A stretch of DNA of 5,858 nucleotides from CAYMST01 sp964393115 (GTDB lineage: Bacteria; Bacteroidota; Bacteroidia; Cytophagales; Cyclobacteriaceae): positions 1 to 5,858 of the forward strand of contig CAYMST010000295.1 of the NCBI GenBank assembly GCA_964393115.1. The letters are read 5' to 3'. Each line of letters opens with the position of its first letter. The first letter of the stretch is position 1. Of this stretch, positions 1-5,800 are shown piece after piece. The notes beneath the pieces are model-generated. The model was not told the DNA's origin. It made no database searches and saw nothing but the letters and a program-made list of their open reading frames with translations. The translations under genes were made by a program, and so were the position numbers.

Positions 1-221
1 CATTCCAGCTGTTTCCTAACCCTGTTAGCACCACACTCAACGTAAGTATCGGTAGCACGTTAGCTGAGAGTTATACATTATTTGATGGCGTCGGAAGAAC
101 CGTTGCTGTCGGAAAAATAAACCCAGAGAATAAAGTATTGCGAATCAATACAGCTGACTTTGAGTCTGGAGTTTATTTCATTCGAATAGCCGATCGTACG
201 GAGATGTTTATTAAAAAGTAA
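1..221 (+). CDS. C-terminal end of a T9SS-secreted protein (partial, 5' end outside window)
   Basis: The frame is open from position 3 to a TAA at 219-221, giving the last 72 residues of a larger protein. They begin FQLFPNPVSTTLNVSIG and run through LFDGVGRTV and FESGVYFIRIAD to a basic end, MFIKK. This pattern (PNP motif, short beta strands, G-[VI]-Y-[FL]-[IV] near the end, terminal lysines) is the type A sorting domain that directs Bacteroidota proteins across the outer membrane by the type IX secretion system, after which it is normally cleaved. The functional part of the protein lies to the left of the window, so its activity cannot be told. An intrinsic terminator follows about 22 bp downstream, so the transcription unit ends here. 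The CARDB protein at 2191-4011 carries a second, different sorting domain of the same class. Confidence is high for the domain and nil for the catalytic or binding role. Confidence 0.88.
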   Translation, partial: FQLFPNPVSTTLNVSIGSTLAESYTLFDGVGRTVAVGKINPENKVLRINTADFESGVYFIRIADRTEMFIKK

Positions 222-243
222 TCACGAAAGTGATATAATTCAT

Positions 244-273
244 GGTCCTCCAGAGAACCTGGAGGACTTTCTT
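244..273 (+). terminator. Rho-independent terminator after the T9SS cargo gene
   Basis: A perfect 9-bp stem, GTCCTCCAG (245-253) pairing with CTGGAGGAC (259-267), closes a 5-nt loop (AGAAC) and is followed by TTTCTT (268-273). The GC-rich stem and T-run on the plus strand fit termination of the rightward gene ending at 221. Read on the minus strand the same stem is followed only by CATGAATTATAT, so it would be at best a weak terminator for the leftward gene ending at 299, which otherwise has none visible. Confidence 0.85.
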
Positions 274-298
274 ACCACCCGACTAATGTCTAAGCAAG

Positions 299-805
299 CT
301 ATTTCGATGTTTTAGAAATAACCTCAGCTTCCTTCTTTAAGTCTTTAGCAAACCGCTCAAAATTCTCGTCAAAAGGTGGAATGTACTTTGCATACATTGG
401 AAACATTACCCCTCCAATCTTTTCACTCATAGAAAAAATGACTCCATCAGAGGTCTTCTCTAAACTAAAAATACGCGTTCCCTTACTGTCGCCCCATACC
501 ATGTGTTCTTCGGTGATCATCTCTTTCACTTTGACTTTGAATGTACGCTTCTCATCAAGCGTAGATACCAAACGGATCTTTTGTCCTGTCGTAATCTCCC
601 CTTCCAAGGATACAATGGTTGAGTTCCATCTAGAAAAATCTGAAGCATTGGTCAATAGGGCCCAAACTATTACAGGGTCTGATTCAATACGAATGCTCAC
701 ACTTGTTGCTCTACTAAACGTCTTTTTGATTGTCGTCGCTACACCGTTTTGTGCAGTAGCGGATAATGTACCTGCCGTCGTAAAAATTAATAATAAGCGT
801 TTCAT
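299..805 (-). CDS. Exported SRPBCC (START-like) family protein
   Basis: This 168-residue protein starts with a signal peptide: KR at 2-3, a hydrophobic core about 4-15, and an ATA|Q cleavage site after residue 18. The mature part, about residues 33-165, has the layout of the SRPBCC/polyketide-cyclase helix-grip fold: a first strand SVSIRIESDP, helices over VIVWALLTNASDFSRWN (46-62), the turn GEITTGQKIRL (69-79), several beta strands (KRTFKVKVKEM, HMVWGD, TRIFSLEKTSDGVIFSM), and a long C-terminal helix (about 144-164). The fold binds hydrophobic ligands in a central cavity; no ligand or catalytic residue can be named here. Most members are cytoplasmic, so the signal peptide is notable. The gene follows the sigma factor gene by 53 bp on the same strand with no terminator between, so the two are probably co-transcribed. 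The ATG at 803-805 is supported by the signal peptide; no clear Shine-Dalgarno sequence precedes it. Confidence 0.8.
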   Translation of the reverse strand: MKRLLLIFTTAGTLSATAQNGVATTIKKTFSRATSVSIRIESDPVIVWALLTNASDFSRWNSTIVSLEGEITTGQKIRLVSTLDEKRTFKVKVKEMITEEHMVWGDSKGTRIFSLEKTSDGVIFSMSEKIGGVMFPMYAKYIPPFDENFERFAKDLKKEAEVISKTSK

Positions 806-858
806 TTAACTGTTTTGGCTTTTGGACGCCTAGCCGCAGTAAAATGATAGGCTTTCTC

Positions 859-1656
859 TTAATTTTTTTTCAAATAGTTTTCCATTACCTTTCTATTGTG
901 CTCTAAATGATGCAGTTGTAGTTCGGCGGCCCCGGATTCAAAAGGGTCGATTCCATTTAACACTTTCATTCTTAAATCAAAAAGCTCTTCTTTCGTTTTC
1001 AAATCGGCATCCTTGGCCATCTGAATTTTAACTATTTCCTGCTGAGCATCCTGGTCAGGATTAAAAATACCATTTAACTCCGTGCATTGATGACACACCC
1101 CTTCTTTATTGATCAATGAACACCTATGGTTAAAAACCTTTATCATCTGTTGCCTGCCCTGGTGCAAGTAATACTTAACCATTGCTTCGGTTAAACTCAT
1201 GATAATCCCTATTTCTTTTACCTTAAACTCATAGACTTCTTTAAGAAATATCACCAGCTGTTGTTCCAGAGGCAATGACTTGGAGACACAGGTAAAGCAA
1301 AAAGCAATGTGCTCTTTGATTTCAAAATTTCCTTGCGGCGAGGTATGTCTAATGGCCATGGCTTCTTCAAAAAAAGATTGATTGCTTAGTGCGGTCTCTT
1401 TGCAAATGTCCGTAACATTTTCAGGCCAACGTTTTTTAGAACGCAACAGATCCTTTGCCAAATTTGAGGCTATCGCAAATACCCATGTCTTTAAAGTGGA
1501 ATTACCTTTGAAGGTAGAGAGTTTTTCGCTGGACTTAATATAGGTTTCTTGAACGATATCATCCGTATCCTCTCTACTAGCCGTAATGCGTAATATGTAA
1601 GACTTCAACTGAAACCTTAAGGATTCGAATTCCTTTACAAAGATTTCTTGAAGCAT
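859..1656 (-). CDS. ECF-like sigma-70 family RNA polymerase sigma factor with Cys-bearing C-terminal extension
   Basis: The product has 265 residues, against about 170-200 for a usual ECF sigma factor. Sigma region 2 covers about residues 8-80: DTDDIVQETYIKSSEKLSTF (30-49) is the core-binding segment, and LKTWVFAIASNLAKDLLRSKKR (55-76) contains the -10 recognition helices. Region 4 covers about 125-177, with the helix-turn-helix around YEFKVKEIGIIMSLTEAMVKYYLHQGRQQM, so both DNA-binding parts are present. The rest (about 178-265) is an extension opening with HRCSLINKEGVCHQC (H178, C179, C188, C191) and ending in charged helices (about 204-262). With FCFTC (C120, C123) just before region 4 there are two CxxC pairs that could bind zinc or act as a thiol switch; this is inference. 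No anti-sigma factor lies beside it, so the extension or the downstream SRPBCC protein may control it. It is divergent from the globin gene across 106 bp. Confidence 0.88.
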   Translation of the reverse strand: MLQEIFVKEFESLRFQLKSYILRITASREDTDDIVQETYIKSSEKLSTFKGNSTLKTWVFAIASNLAKDLLRSKKRWPENVTDICKETALSNQSFFEEAMAIRHTSPQGNFEIKEHIAFCFTCVSKSLPLEQQLVIFLKEVYEFKVKEIGIIMSLTEAMVKYYLHQGRQQMIKVFNHRCSLINKEGVCHQCTELNGIFNPDQDAQQEIVKIQMAKDADLKTKEELFDLRMKVLNGIDPFESGAAELQLHHLEHNRKVMENYLKKN

Positions 1657-1762
1657 AAACTAAACATGGTTTTGGTATAAACAGAAATCACCAAGTTGAC
1701 TGACTTAAATTAGGATCCGTTTGTCATAAATAGATGATTTTTGTTCTAAATTTAATTGAGAT
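1657..1762. promoter_or_regulatory. Divergent promoter region between sigma factor and globin genes
   Basis: These 106 bp separate two divergent start codons, so promoters for both directions should lie here or slightly inside the genes. Toward the globin gene, TTTG (1720-1723) followed 23 bp later by TAAATTTA (1747-1754) resembles the Bacteroidota pattern TTTG, about 19-21 bp, TAnnTTTG, with one mismatch in the second box and a spacer longer than usual; transcription would then start almost at the ATG. Toward the sigma gene no good match was found, which would fit recognition by an alternative sigma factor, perhaps its own product. No clear operator palindrome was seen. Boxes are tentative; the shared intergenic position is certain. 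Confidence 0.4.
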
Positions 1763-2137
1763 ATGAGAAAAATAGAAAACCTAGATGACGTGCACTTCAT
1801 GGTTGACGAATTCTACAAGCGTGTCCGTCAGCATGAAGAGCTAGGGCCAATATTCAATAATAAAATAGGTGAGTTATGGGTTCTACACATTGATACCTTA
1901 ACCCGTTTTTGGGAAACGCTTCTTCTTGGAAATAGAACCTACTTCGGGTCACCATTCCCAAAACATATGGAGTTACCCATCGAAGATGTTCACTTTGATA
2001 TGTGGTTAGGGCTGTTCAAGGAAACAATTGATGATCTTTTCGAAGGAGATAAAGCCGAAGAAGCCAAGAATAGAGCAAGCCTAATCGCTAAGACATTTCA
2101 AAGTAAGCTTAACTACCTGAAGCAGCAGAGTACTTAA
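1763..2137 (+). CDS. Group III truncated haemoglobin (2/2 globin)
   Basis: This is a complete 124-residue protein whose length and motifs match group III truncated haemoglobins such as Campylobacter jejuni Ctb. By comparison with that protein as I recall it, the segment FYKRVRQHEELGPIFNN carries Phe17-Tyr18 (B9-B10), LHIDTLTRFW gives His42 (E7 position), FGSPFPKHMELP gives the proximal haem ligand His68 (F8), and HFDMWLGLF gives Trp81 (G8). All key haem-pocket residues are thus present and the protein should bind haem in the cytoplasm. Family members bind oxygen or nitric oxide with high affinity and have been linked to nitrosative stress and microaerobic respiration; the role here is not shown by sequence. 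The gene stands alone on the plus strand, divergent from the sigma factor gene. The ATG at 1763 agrees with the family N-terminus. No convincing terminator follows: GAGT/ACTC (2179-2192) before TTTTT is only a 4-bp stem. Confidence 0.93.
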   Translation: MRKIENLDDVHFMVDEFYKRVRQHEELGPIFNNKIGELWVLHIDTLTRFWETLLLGNRTYFGSPFPKHMELPIEDVHFDMWLGLFKETIDDLFEGDKAEEAKNRASLIAKTFQSKLNYLKQQST

Positions 2138-2190
2138 GGTACCCGACACCATTTCAAGTAGTTATTCCGGTTTAGTTCGAGTAGTCAGAC

Positions 2191-4011
2191 TCAATTTTTG
2201 ATTAACCGCTTAACGACAGATGAGCCATCATTAAACATTATTTCAACAAGATAAATGCCTTTTGGAAGTGAACGTACTTCCAAACTAAGAGCTTCATGAG
2301 TTTGGCGAATTTGGGTGGTGAATGTCTTACCTACTGCACTTACAAGCTTCACAGTTTCAATAGTACCTAGTCGTTCTGAAGATATCTGTATCTTATCTTG
2401 TATTGGGTTTGGCGTGATTATAACCTTTGAAGCAAGTACTTCATCACTAAAAGAAATCACCGGCGGACTTATGGTTACCATTTCATCTCCCACCAATATG
2501 TTATCCTCTTCATTGAGTTCCTTGACATCATTGGTTTTATCAATCACAGTAATTAAACGATATGAGCCTACTGGTATATCCTCTGGAACCATTGTCTCAA
2601 TGATCATAGAAACAGTTTCTCGAACATCAAGCTCTTCTGAAAAAGAAGCCATTCCTATTAAAGTATCTTCGGCCTCGTTCCATTCAGAATCGATGGATAA
2701 GTAAATACTCACATCAAAGTTTGAAACAGCGCTTTTACCATTGTTAATGACACTGAGATATATTCCACTATCTAGTTTTGGTCCATCAATGGTACTTTCA
2801 AAGCGAATATTAATGTCAGAAATAGATAGATCGGGCAAGTTGGCAAGAATCGTTATGGCAGCGGAACCTATGTTATTGGTTTCATCGATCTCCTCAATAA
2901 GGTTCTCTTCATCAATAATGAATAACAAAAAGTAAGAGCCAGGTACTGTCTCCAATGGTATTATTGCAGATCCTCCACTGATAATACTGTTATTTGGAAA
3001 TACTTGGTCGTTTACTTCCCAATCAAGCAATAAAATATCGTCATTGTCTAGAGTTTTGTTAGAAGAGAGATATGTCTTATGCTTAAAACTATGTAGAATA
3101 CTATAATCGGTATCATTTTTAATGTCGTATAGAATAGTTTTTTGATCCCCAGCGGTAACTGAGTCTCCTTGTGGGAATCTAATGTTGGAAATGGATAAAT
3201 CCGCTTTTCCATTTTGAATAATGATCGTAGAAGCAACTTTGTTGTTTTCTAGATTATTATCGCTAGAAGGTTGATCGGCGATAACCTCTACAATATATTT
3301 TCCACTATTGACTAACCTTGGAGCCGAGGTTGTTAGTGTAAAATTTCTATTATCACCGGGAGCAAATCCATCAGCATTGATAAAAACTAACACCCCCATT
3401 CTTTGCGCAGACTCTGCTTCTTGCAAAGGTGACAAATAAGCATTTACACCACTATATAAAATTTTTGTGGACCCAGTATTGCTTATGGAAAAACCGATAT
3501 CAAAGTCTTGACTCGAAGCAAATTTATTGATTGTAGATGGTGATAAAAATAAGTTACTAATGCCCAGCTGCACGTCATCGACTGTAATTTCCAGTTCTAA
3601 GGAAGTACTAAAATTGTTGTTCTCATTACTTTCATTGATGTCATTTTGATCGTCGGCATTGACAAACAGAAAATAGGACCCTGGGTCATCTTCTCTTCGG
3701 AAAGCAGGTATAGTGACTGCTTTAGACTCGTTAATCCCTAAGGCTGGCCCTTTTAAGATTCTAGAGTTGTTTTTAGTCTTATCAAAGGTGTTTTCCGTAT
3801 TCAGCTGATATCCGATCCAAAAGCTCTCAGTGCTTGGTGCGTCTCCTTGGTTCAACAAGGTTACTGTAATCTCGACACCTTCGAGTCTCGGTAATGAATT
3901 CCGACTTAAGCTTACATCGGTGATCACAATGTCCGGCGACTGTGCTAACAACGTTGATGTTATAAAATTAAAGAAAAGGGAAAGTGTACTTGCTCCAAAT
4001 AATTCTTTCAT
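2191..4011 (-). CDS. Secreted four-CARDB-repeat protein with T9SS sorting domain
   Basis: The protein has 606 residues. An N-terminal signal peptide (about 1-23, ending LLAQS) is followed by four tandem repeats of about 120-125 residues (roughly 25-143, 146-266, 269-388, 393-514). Each starts with a strand such as PDIVITDVSLS, ADLSISNIRF or PDLSISDINI and closes with G-[SK]-Y and an acidic, Asn-rich motif: DDQNDINESNENNNFS (120-135), DQPSSDNNLENN (249-region), DEENLIEEIDETNN (367-380) and DKTNDVKELNEEDN (491-504). That is the signature of CARDB, an immunoglobulin-like beta-sandwich fold common in secreted proteins and often suspected of adhesion. The last 80 residues, from ITPNPIQDKIQI through LPKGIYLVEI to KRLIKN, form a type A T9SS sorting domain. 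No catalytic domain is present, so a structural, adhesive or binding role on the cell surface is inferred. It converges with the globin gene (53 bp) and lies 213 bp after the TlpA-like gene, probably as its own transcription unit. Confidence 0.88.
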   Translation of the reverse strand: MKELFGASTLSLFFNFITSTLLAQSPDIVITDVSLSRNSLPRLEGVEITVTLLNQGDAPSTESFWIGYQLNTENTFDKTKNNSRILKGPALGINESKAVTIPAFRREDDPGSYFLFVNADDQNDINESNENNNFSTSLELEITVDDVQLGISNLFLSPSTINKFASSQDFDIGFSISNTGSTKILYSGVNAYLSPLQEAESAQRMGVLVFINADGFAPGDNRNFTLTTSAPRLVNSGKYIVEVIADQPSSDNNLENNKVASTIIIQNGKADLSISNIRFPQGDSVTAGDQKTILYDIKNDTDYSILHSFKHKTYLSSNKTLDNDDILLLDWEVNDQVFPNNSIISGGSAIIPLETVPGSYFLLFIIDEENLIEEIDETNNIGSAAITILANLPDLSISDINIRFESTIDGPKLDSGIYLSVINNGKSAVSNFDVSIYLSIDSEWNEAEDTLIGMASFSEELDVRETVSMIIETMVPEDIPVGSYRLITVIDKTNDVKELNEEDNILVGDEMVTISPPVISFSDEVLASKVIITPNPIQDKIQISSERLGTIETVKLVSAVGKTFTTQIRQTHEALSLEVRSLPKGIYLVEIMFNDGSSVVKRLIKN

Positions 4012-4024
4012 ACCAACTATTTTG

Positions 4025-4049
4025 ATCTAAACGATTTGTCGTTTCAGAT
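4025..4049 (-). promoter_or_regulatory. Hairpin in the leader just upstream of the CARDB start codon
   Basis: AAACGA (4029-4034) pairs perfectly with TCGTTT (4039-4044) around a TTTG tetraloop, and ATCT (4025-4028) pairs with AGAT (4046-4049) after one bulged base (4045), giving about 10 bp of stem. In the CARDB mRNA it would end about 13 nt before the ATG at 4011. No T-run follows on the minus strand, so it is not a terminator. It could be a translation- or stability-controlling leader hairpin, or an operator; no known riboswitch is recognised. Confidence 0.4.
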
Positions 4050-4062
4050 TGATGTTTCGGTT

Positions 4063-4078
4063 TTAATATCGGTATTAA
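4063..4078. repeat. Inverted repeat TTAATA-N4-TATTAA
   Basis: Six-base arms, TTAATA (4063-4068) and TATTAA (4073-4078), flank TCGG. The site is 52 bp upstream of the CARDB start codon, where a regulator site or promoter elements would be expected. It shares the core ATATCGGT with the palindrome at 4180-4195. AT-rich short palindromes also arise by chance, so operator function is only a possibility. Confidence 0.35.
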
Positions 4079-4081
4079 TCC

Positions 4082-4099
4082 TGAAATACCTTGAAATAC
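4082..4099. repeat. Direct repeat of TGAAATAC at 10-bp period
   Basis: TGAAATAC occurs at 4082-4089 and again at 4092-4099, exactly one helical turn apart, about 70-90 bp upstream of the CARDB start codon. A third near copy, TGAAATAA, is at 4172-4179. Spacing by one turn on the same DNA face is a usual arrangement for activator or response-regulator sites; no specific regulator can be named. Confidence 0.35.
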
Positions 4100-4179
4100 T
4101 GATTGTTTTTCGACGGCAATGAGCGACTCGACGAGGAATAAATCCTAACATATGCCATATTCTAATTACCGTGAAATAA

Positions 4180-4195
4180 CATATCGGTCGATATG
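4180..4195 (-). terminator. Perfect 16-nt palindrome, possible weak terminator of the TlpA-like gene
   Basis: CATATCG (4180-4186) and CGATATG (4189-4195) are perfect complements around GT. On the minus strand it lies 29 bp past the stop of the TlpA-like gene and reads as a 6-bp stem with a GACC loop followed by TTATTTCA, which could act as a weak intrinsic terminator. The stem is AT-rich and the T-run is interrupted, so an operator reading is equally open. Confidence 0.35.
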
Positions 4196-4224
4196 ATCTA
4201 TCTATTATCAGCTAGTGATACTCG

Positions 4225-5355
4225 CTATATTTCAGAGGCGACGATTCCTTGGTTTTGCAAATGGCTTAAAATGGAATTCTCGGTATAGCCGAACCATCTA
4301 TCAACTATAATGCCTGTAGGGCTAATAAGGATATAGTCTGGAATAGCTTTCACGTTGTATTTTTTGCATATTCCAAGTGAACCTTTTCCATCGGACAAAT
4401 TAACCCAAGAGATACTATCTTTAAGAGTAGCTTTTCTCCATGACTCAAGAGGAATATCTTGTGTAATACTCACAATTTTTACTACGTCTCCTAAGTCCTT
4501 GTGTACTTTGTGTAACTCCTTAGACGCTCTTCTACATGGTATACATGCCGAACTCCAAAAATCAAGCAATAAGTATTTTTTATTCGTTTTGTGAACTACA
4601 TGAAGGTTCTTTTCTAGGTCATAGGCAGCAAAAGATATAGCTGAGTCGCCTATGGAAGAAGGTATGTCTTGTAAAGCGATGTTGATAGATTCACTCCACA
4701 CGTTACTCTTGTACTCATTATCCAGTTTATCATAAATTCTTTCAACTTGGACTTTGTGTTCATTGTTGCCATAGTTGAATATTTGATGTAGTATTTTAGT
4801 TGCAGCTATCGTATTTGGTATTTCGTTTAAATGGGCCAACTCCAAATCGAATATGTCATATTTCTTATTTAAAATGGCTTTTCTCAAAGCTGGAAACCTT
4901 TCATCATCACGGGGGATCCGAATTTGCTGACGATTAAGACTATCAAGCATCCGCCATTGAGCGGAAGAACTATTTTTGATTGTGTTCAACTCAGCCTGCT
5001 CTTTTACCCCACTCTCTGCTCTCCATTGTGATAGAAATGGTCCGTCCCCACTAATCCTCGTATTGGAACTTGGCGTTATCCAGAGTTCACAAAGCCCTCC
5101 GAACTCTTTACGACCAACTAGCATGACCATCATGTTTTGTAGGGAGGAATCCAATAAACCGGTGAACTGAAACCTCCCGTTTTTTATAGTATCTGTTCCG
5201 ACTACTAAGTGCAATCTATCATATGACTTATATAGTCTTACAACAGTCGAATCCGGAATGCTTGTTACATTTCCAGAAATGACATATTTTGTGTTTTGCT
5301 TGCATCCAATACAAAAAACCAAAAACGAGATAGGTAACAATAAGTGTTTATTCAT
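4225..5355 (-). CDS. TlpA-family thioredoxin-like lipoprotein with DUF4369-like N-terminus
   Basis: This 376-residue protein begins with a lipoprotein signal, FCIGC, with the lipidated Cys at 18, so it is probably membrane-anchored facing the periplasm. Residues about 24-110 (KYVISGNVTSIPDSTVVRLYK, then GRFQFTGLLDS) match the DUF4369 beta domain that often precedes thioredoxin domains in Bacteroidota. A helical linker covers about 115-245. The thioredoxin domain covers about 248-370, with LLLDFWSSACIPC holding the redox pair C271-C274 and the cis-proline in AIPD (P339). Such proteins reduce or rearrange disulfides, for example in cytochrome c maturation or under oxidative stress; the substrate is unknown here. 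The residue before the first active Cys is Ala rather than the common Trp of WCxxC, which may change its redox behaviour. It stands alone: 213 bp precede the CARDB gene and about 500 bp of non-coding DNA lie upstream. No Shine-Dalgarno sequence is clear; the ATG is set by the lipoprotein signal. Confidence 0.88.
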   Translation of the reverse strand: MNKHLLLPISFLVFCIGCKQNTKYVISGNVTSIPDSTVVRLYKSYDRLHLVVGTDTIKNGRFQFTGLLDSSLQNMMVMLVGRKEFGGLCELWITPSSNTRISGDGPFLSQWRAESGVKEQAELNTIKNSSSAQWRMLDSLNRQQIRIPRDDERFPALRKAILNKKYDIFDLELAHLNEIPNTIAATKILHQIFNYGNNEHKVQVERIYDKLDNEYKSNVWSESINIALQDIPSSIGDSAISFAAYDLEKNLHVVHKTNKKYLLLDFWSSACIPCRRASKELHKVHKDLGDVVKIVSITQDIPLESWRKATLKDSISWVNLSDGKGSLGICKKYNVKAIPDYILISPTGIIVDRWFGYTENSILSHLQNQGIVASEI

Positions 5356-5684
5356 TTAATCATTTGTTTATGAGTGAATTAGTTGTATTGGCTTCACTTG
5401 GAAACGGCCATGAGAGACAATTTGATAAATAGAAAGCTGAAATCAAAGGCTTGTATTGATCTTCCTCCTTAGGGCATCCTTAACTTCTACTAGTCCCCCC
5501 CCTATATGTTCTCTTCTCTCCATAATCTGGTATGGCATTTGGACTATACTGAGTCAATGCTATACCCAGAACGAGCCACCAGGATCACTCTACATTTTCG
5601 TATTTGGTAGGAACTGCATCAGACTTGAATGCTGACTGAACTTCTAAAAATTACCATCCACAACGATTTGAAATTTGGGTATAT

Positions 5685-5710
5685 CCAAACTCCTTCACCA
5701 AACTCTTTGA
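5685..5710. repeat. Imperfect 13-bp tandem repeat
   Basis: CCAAACTCCTTCA (5685-5697) is followed directly by CCAAACTCTTTGA (5698-5710), differing at two positions. It is a two-copy repeat only, of unknown meaning. Confidence 0.4.
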
Positions 5711-5745
5711 GTTAGCGTCCCAAAGCATTTGCTTGTCCAGGTTTT

Positions 5746-5770
5746 TCAGATTTCAAAATTTGAATTCTGA
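5746..5770. repeat. 25-nt near-palindrome
   Basis: Two 12-nt arms, TCAGATTTCAAA (5746-5757) and TTTGAATTCTGA (5759-5770), are complementary except for one position (5751 against 5765), with a single central A. It could be a protein-binding site or a relic of a mobile-element end; no matching partner copy is visible within the window. Confidence 0.45.
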
Positions 5771-5774
5771 TTTC

Positions 5775-5800
5775 GGGTTTATCAAATACCCAGTTTTTTT
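5775..5800 (+). terminator. Orphan terminator-like hairpin with 7-T run
   Basis: GGGTTT (5775-5780) pairs with AA plus ACCC (5785-5786 and 5788-5791, with T5787 bulged) and is followed by AG and seven T residues (5794-5800). This is the layout of a rho-independent terminator for plus-strand transcription, yet no rightward gene precedes it. It may end an unannotated small RNA or be chance; the stem is short and bulged. Confidence 0.3.

Larger units (their letters stand above)
4012..4224. promoter_or_regulatory. Repeat-rich intergenic region upstream of the CARDB gene
   Basis: This gap lies between two leftward genes and must hold the end of the TlpA-like transcript and, most likely, the promoter and leader of the CARDB gene. 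In 213 bp it contains a near-start hairpin (4025-4049), a 16-nt inverted repeat (4063-4078), a pair of 8-bp direct repeats one helical turn apart (4082-4099) and a 16-nt palindrome (4180-4195). No strong TTTG/TAnnTTTG promoter was recognised. No small open reading frame of note was seen. Confidence 0.45.

Noticed and set aside
381..809. A 142-codon open frame on the plus strand
   Set aside because: It lies opposite the SRPBCC gene, whose product has a signal peptide and a recognisable fold; the plus-strand product resembles nothing known to me.
1693..1706. AAGT/ACTT inverted repeat in the divergent promoter region
   Set aside because: Only 4-bp arms with a 6-bp spacer; not distinguishable from chance.
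2179..2198. GAGT/ACTC hairpin before TTTTT as a terminator of the globin gene
   Set aside because: The stem is only 4 bp and overlaps the stop codon of the converging CARDB gene; too weak to list.
3048..3236. A 62-codon minus-strand frame
   Set aside because: It is inside the CARDB gene in another frame and has no domain or spacing that supports it.
4127..4135. Short palindrome CTCG-A-CGAG
   Set aside because: Four-base arms are expected by chance and nothing nearby supports a role.
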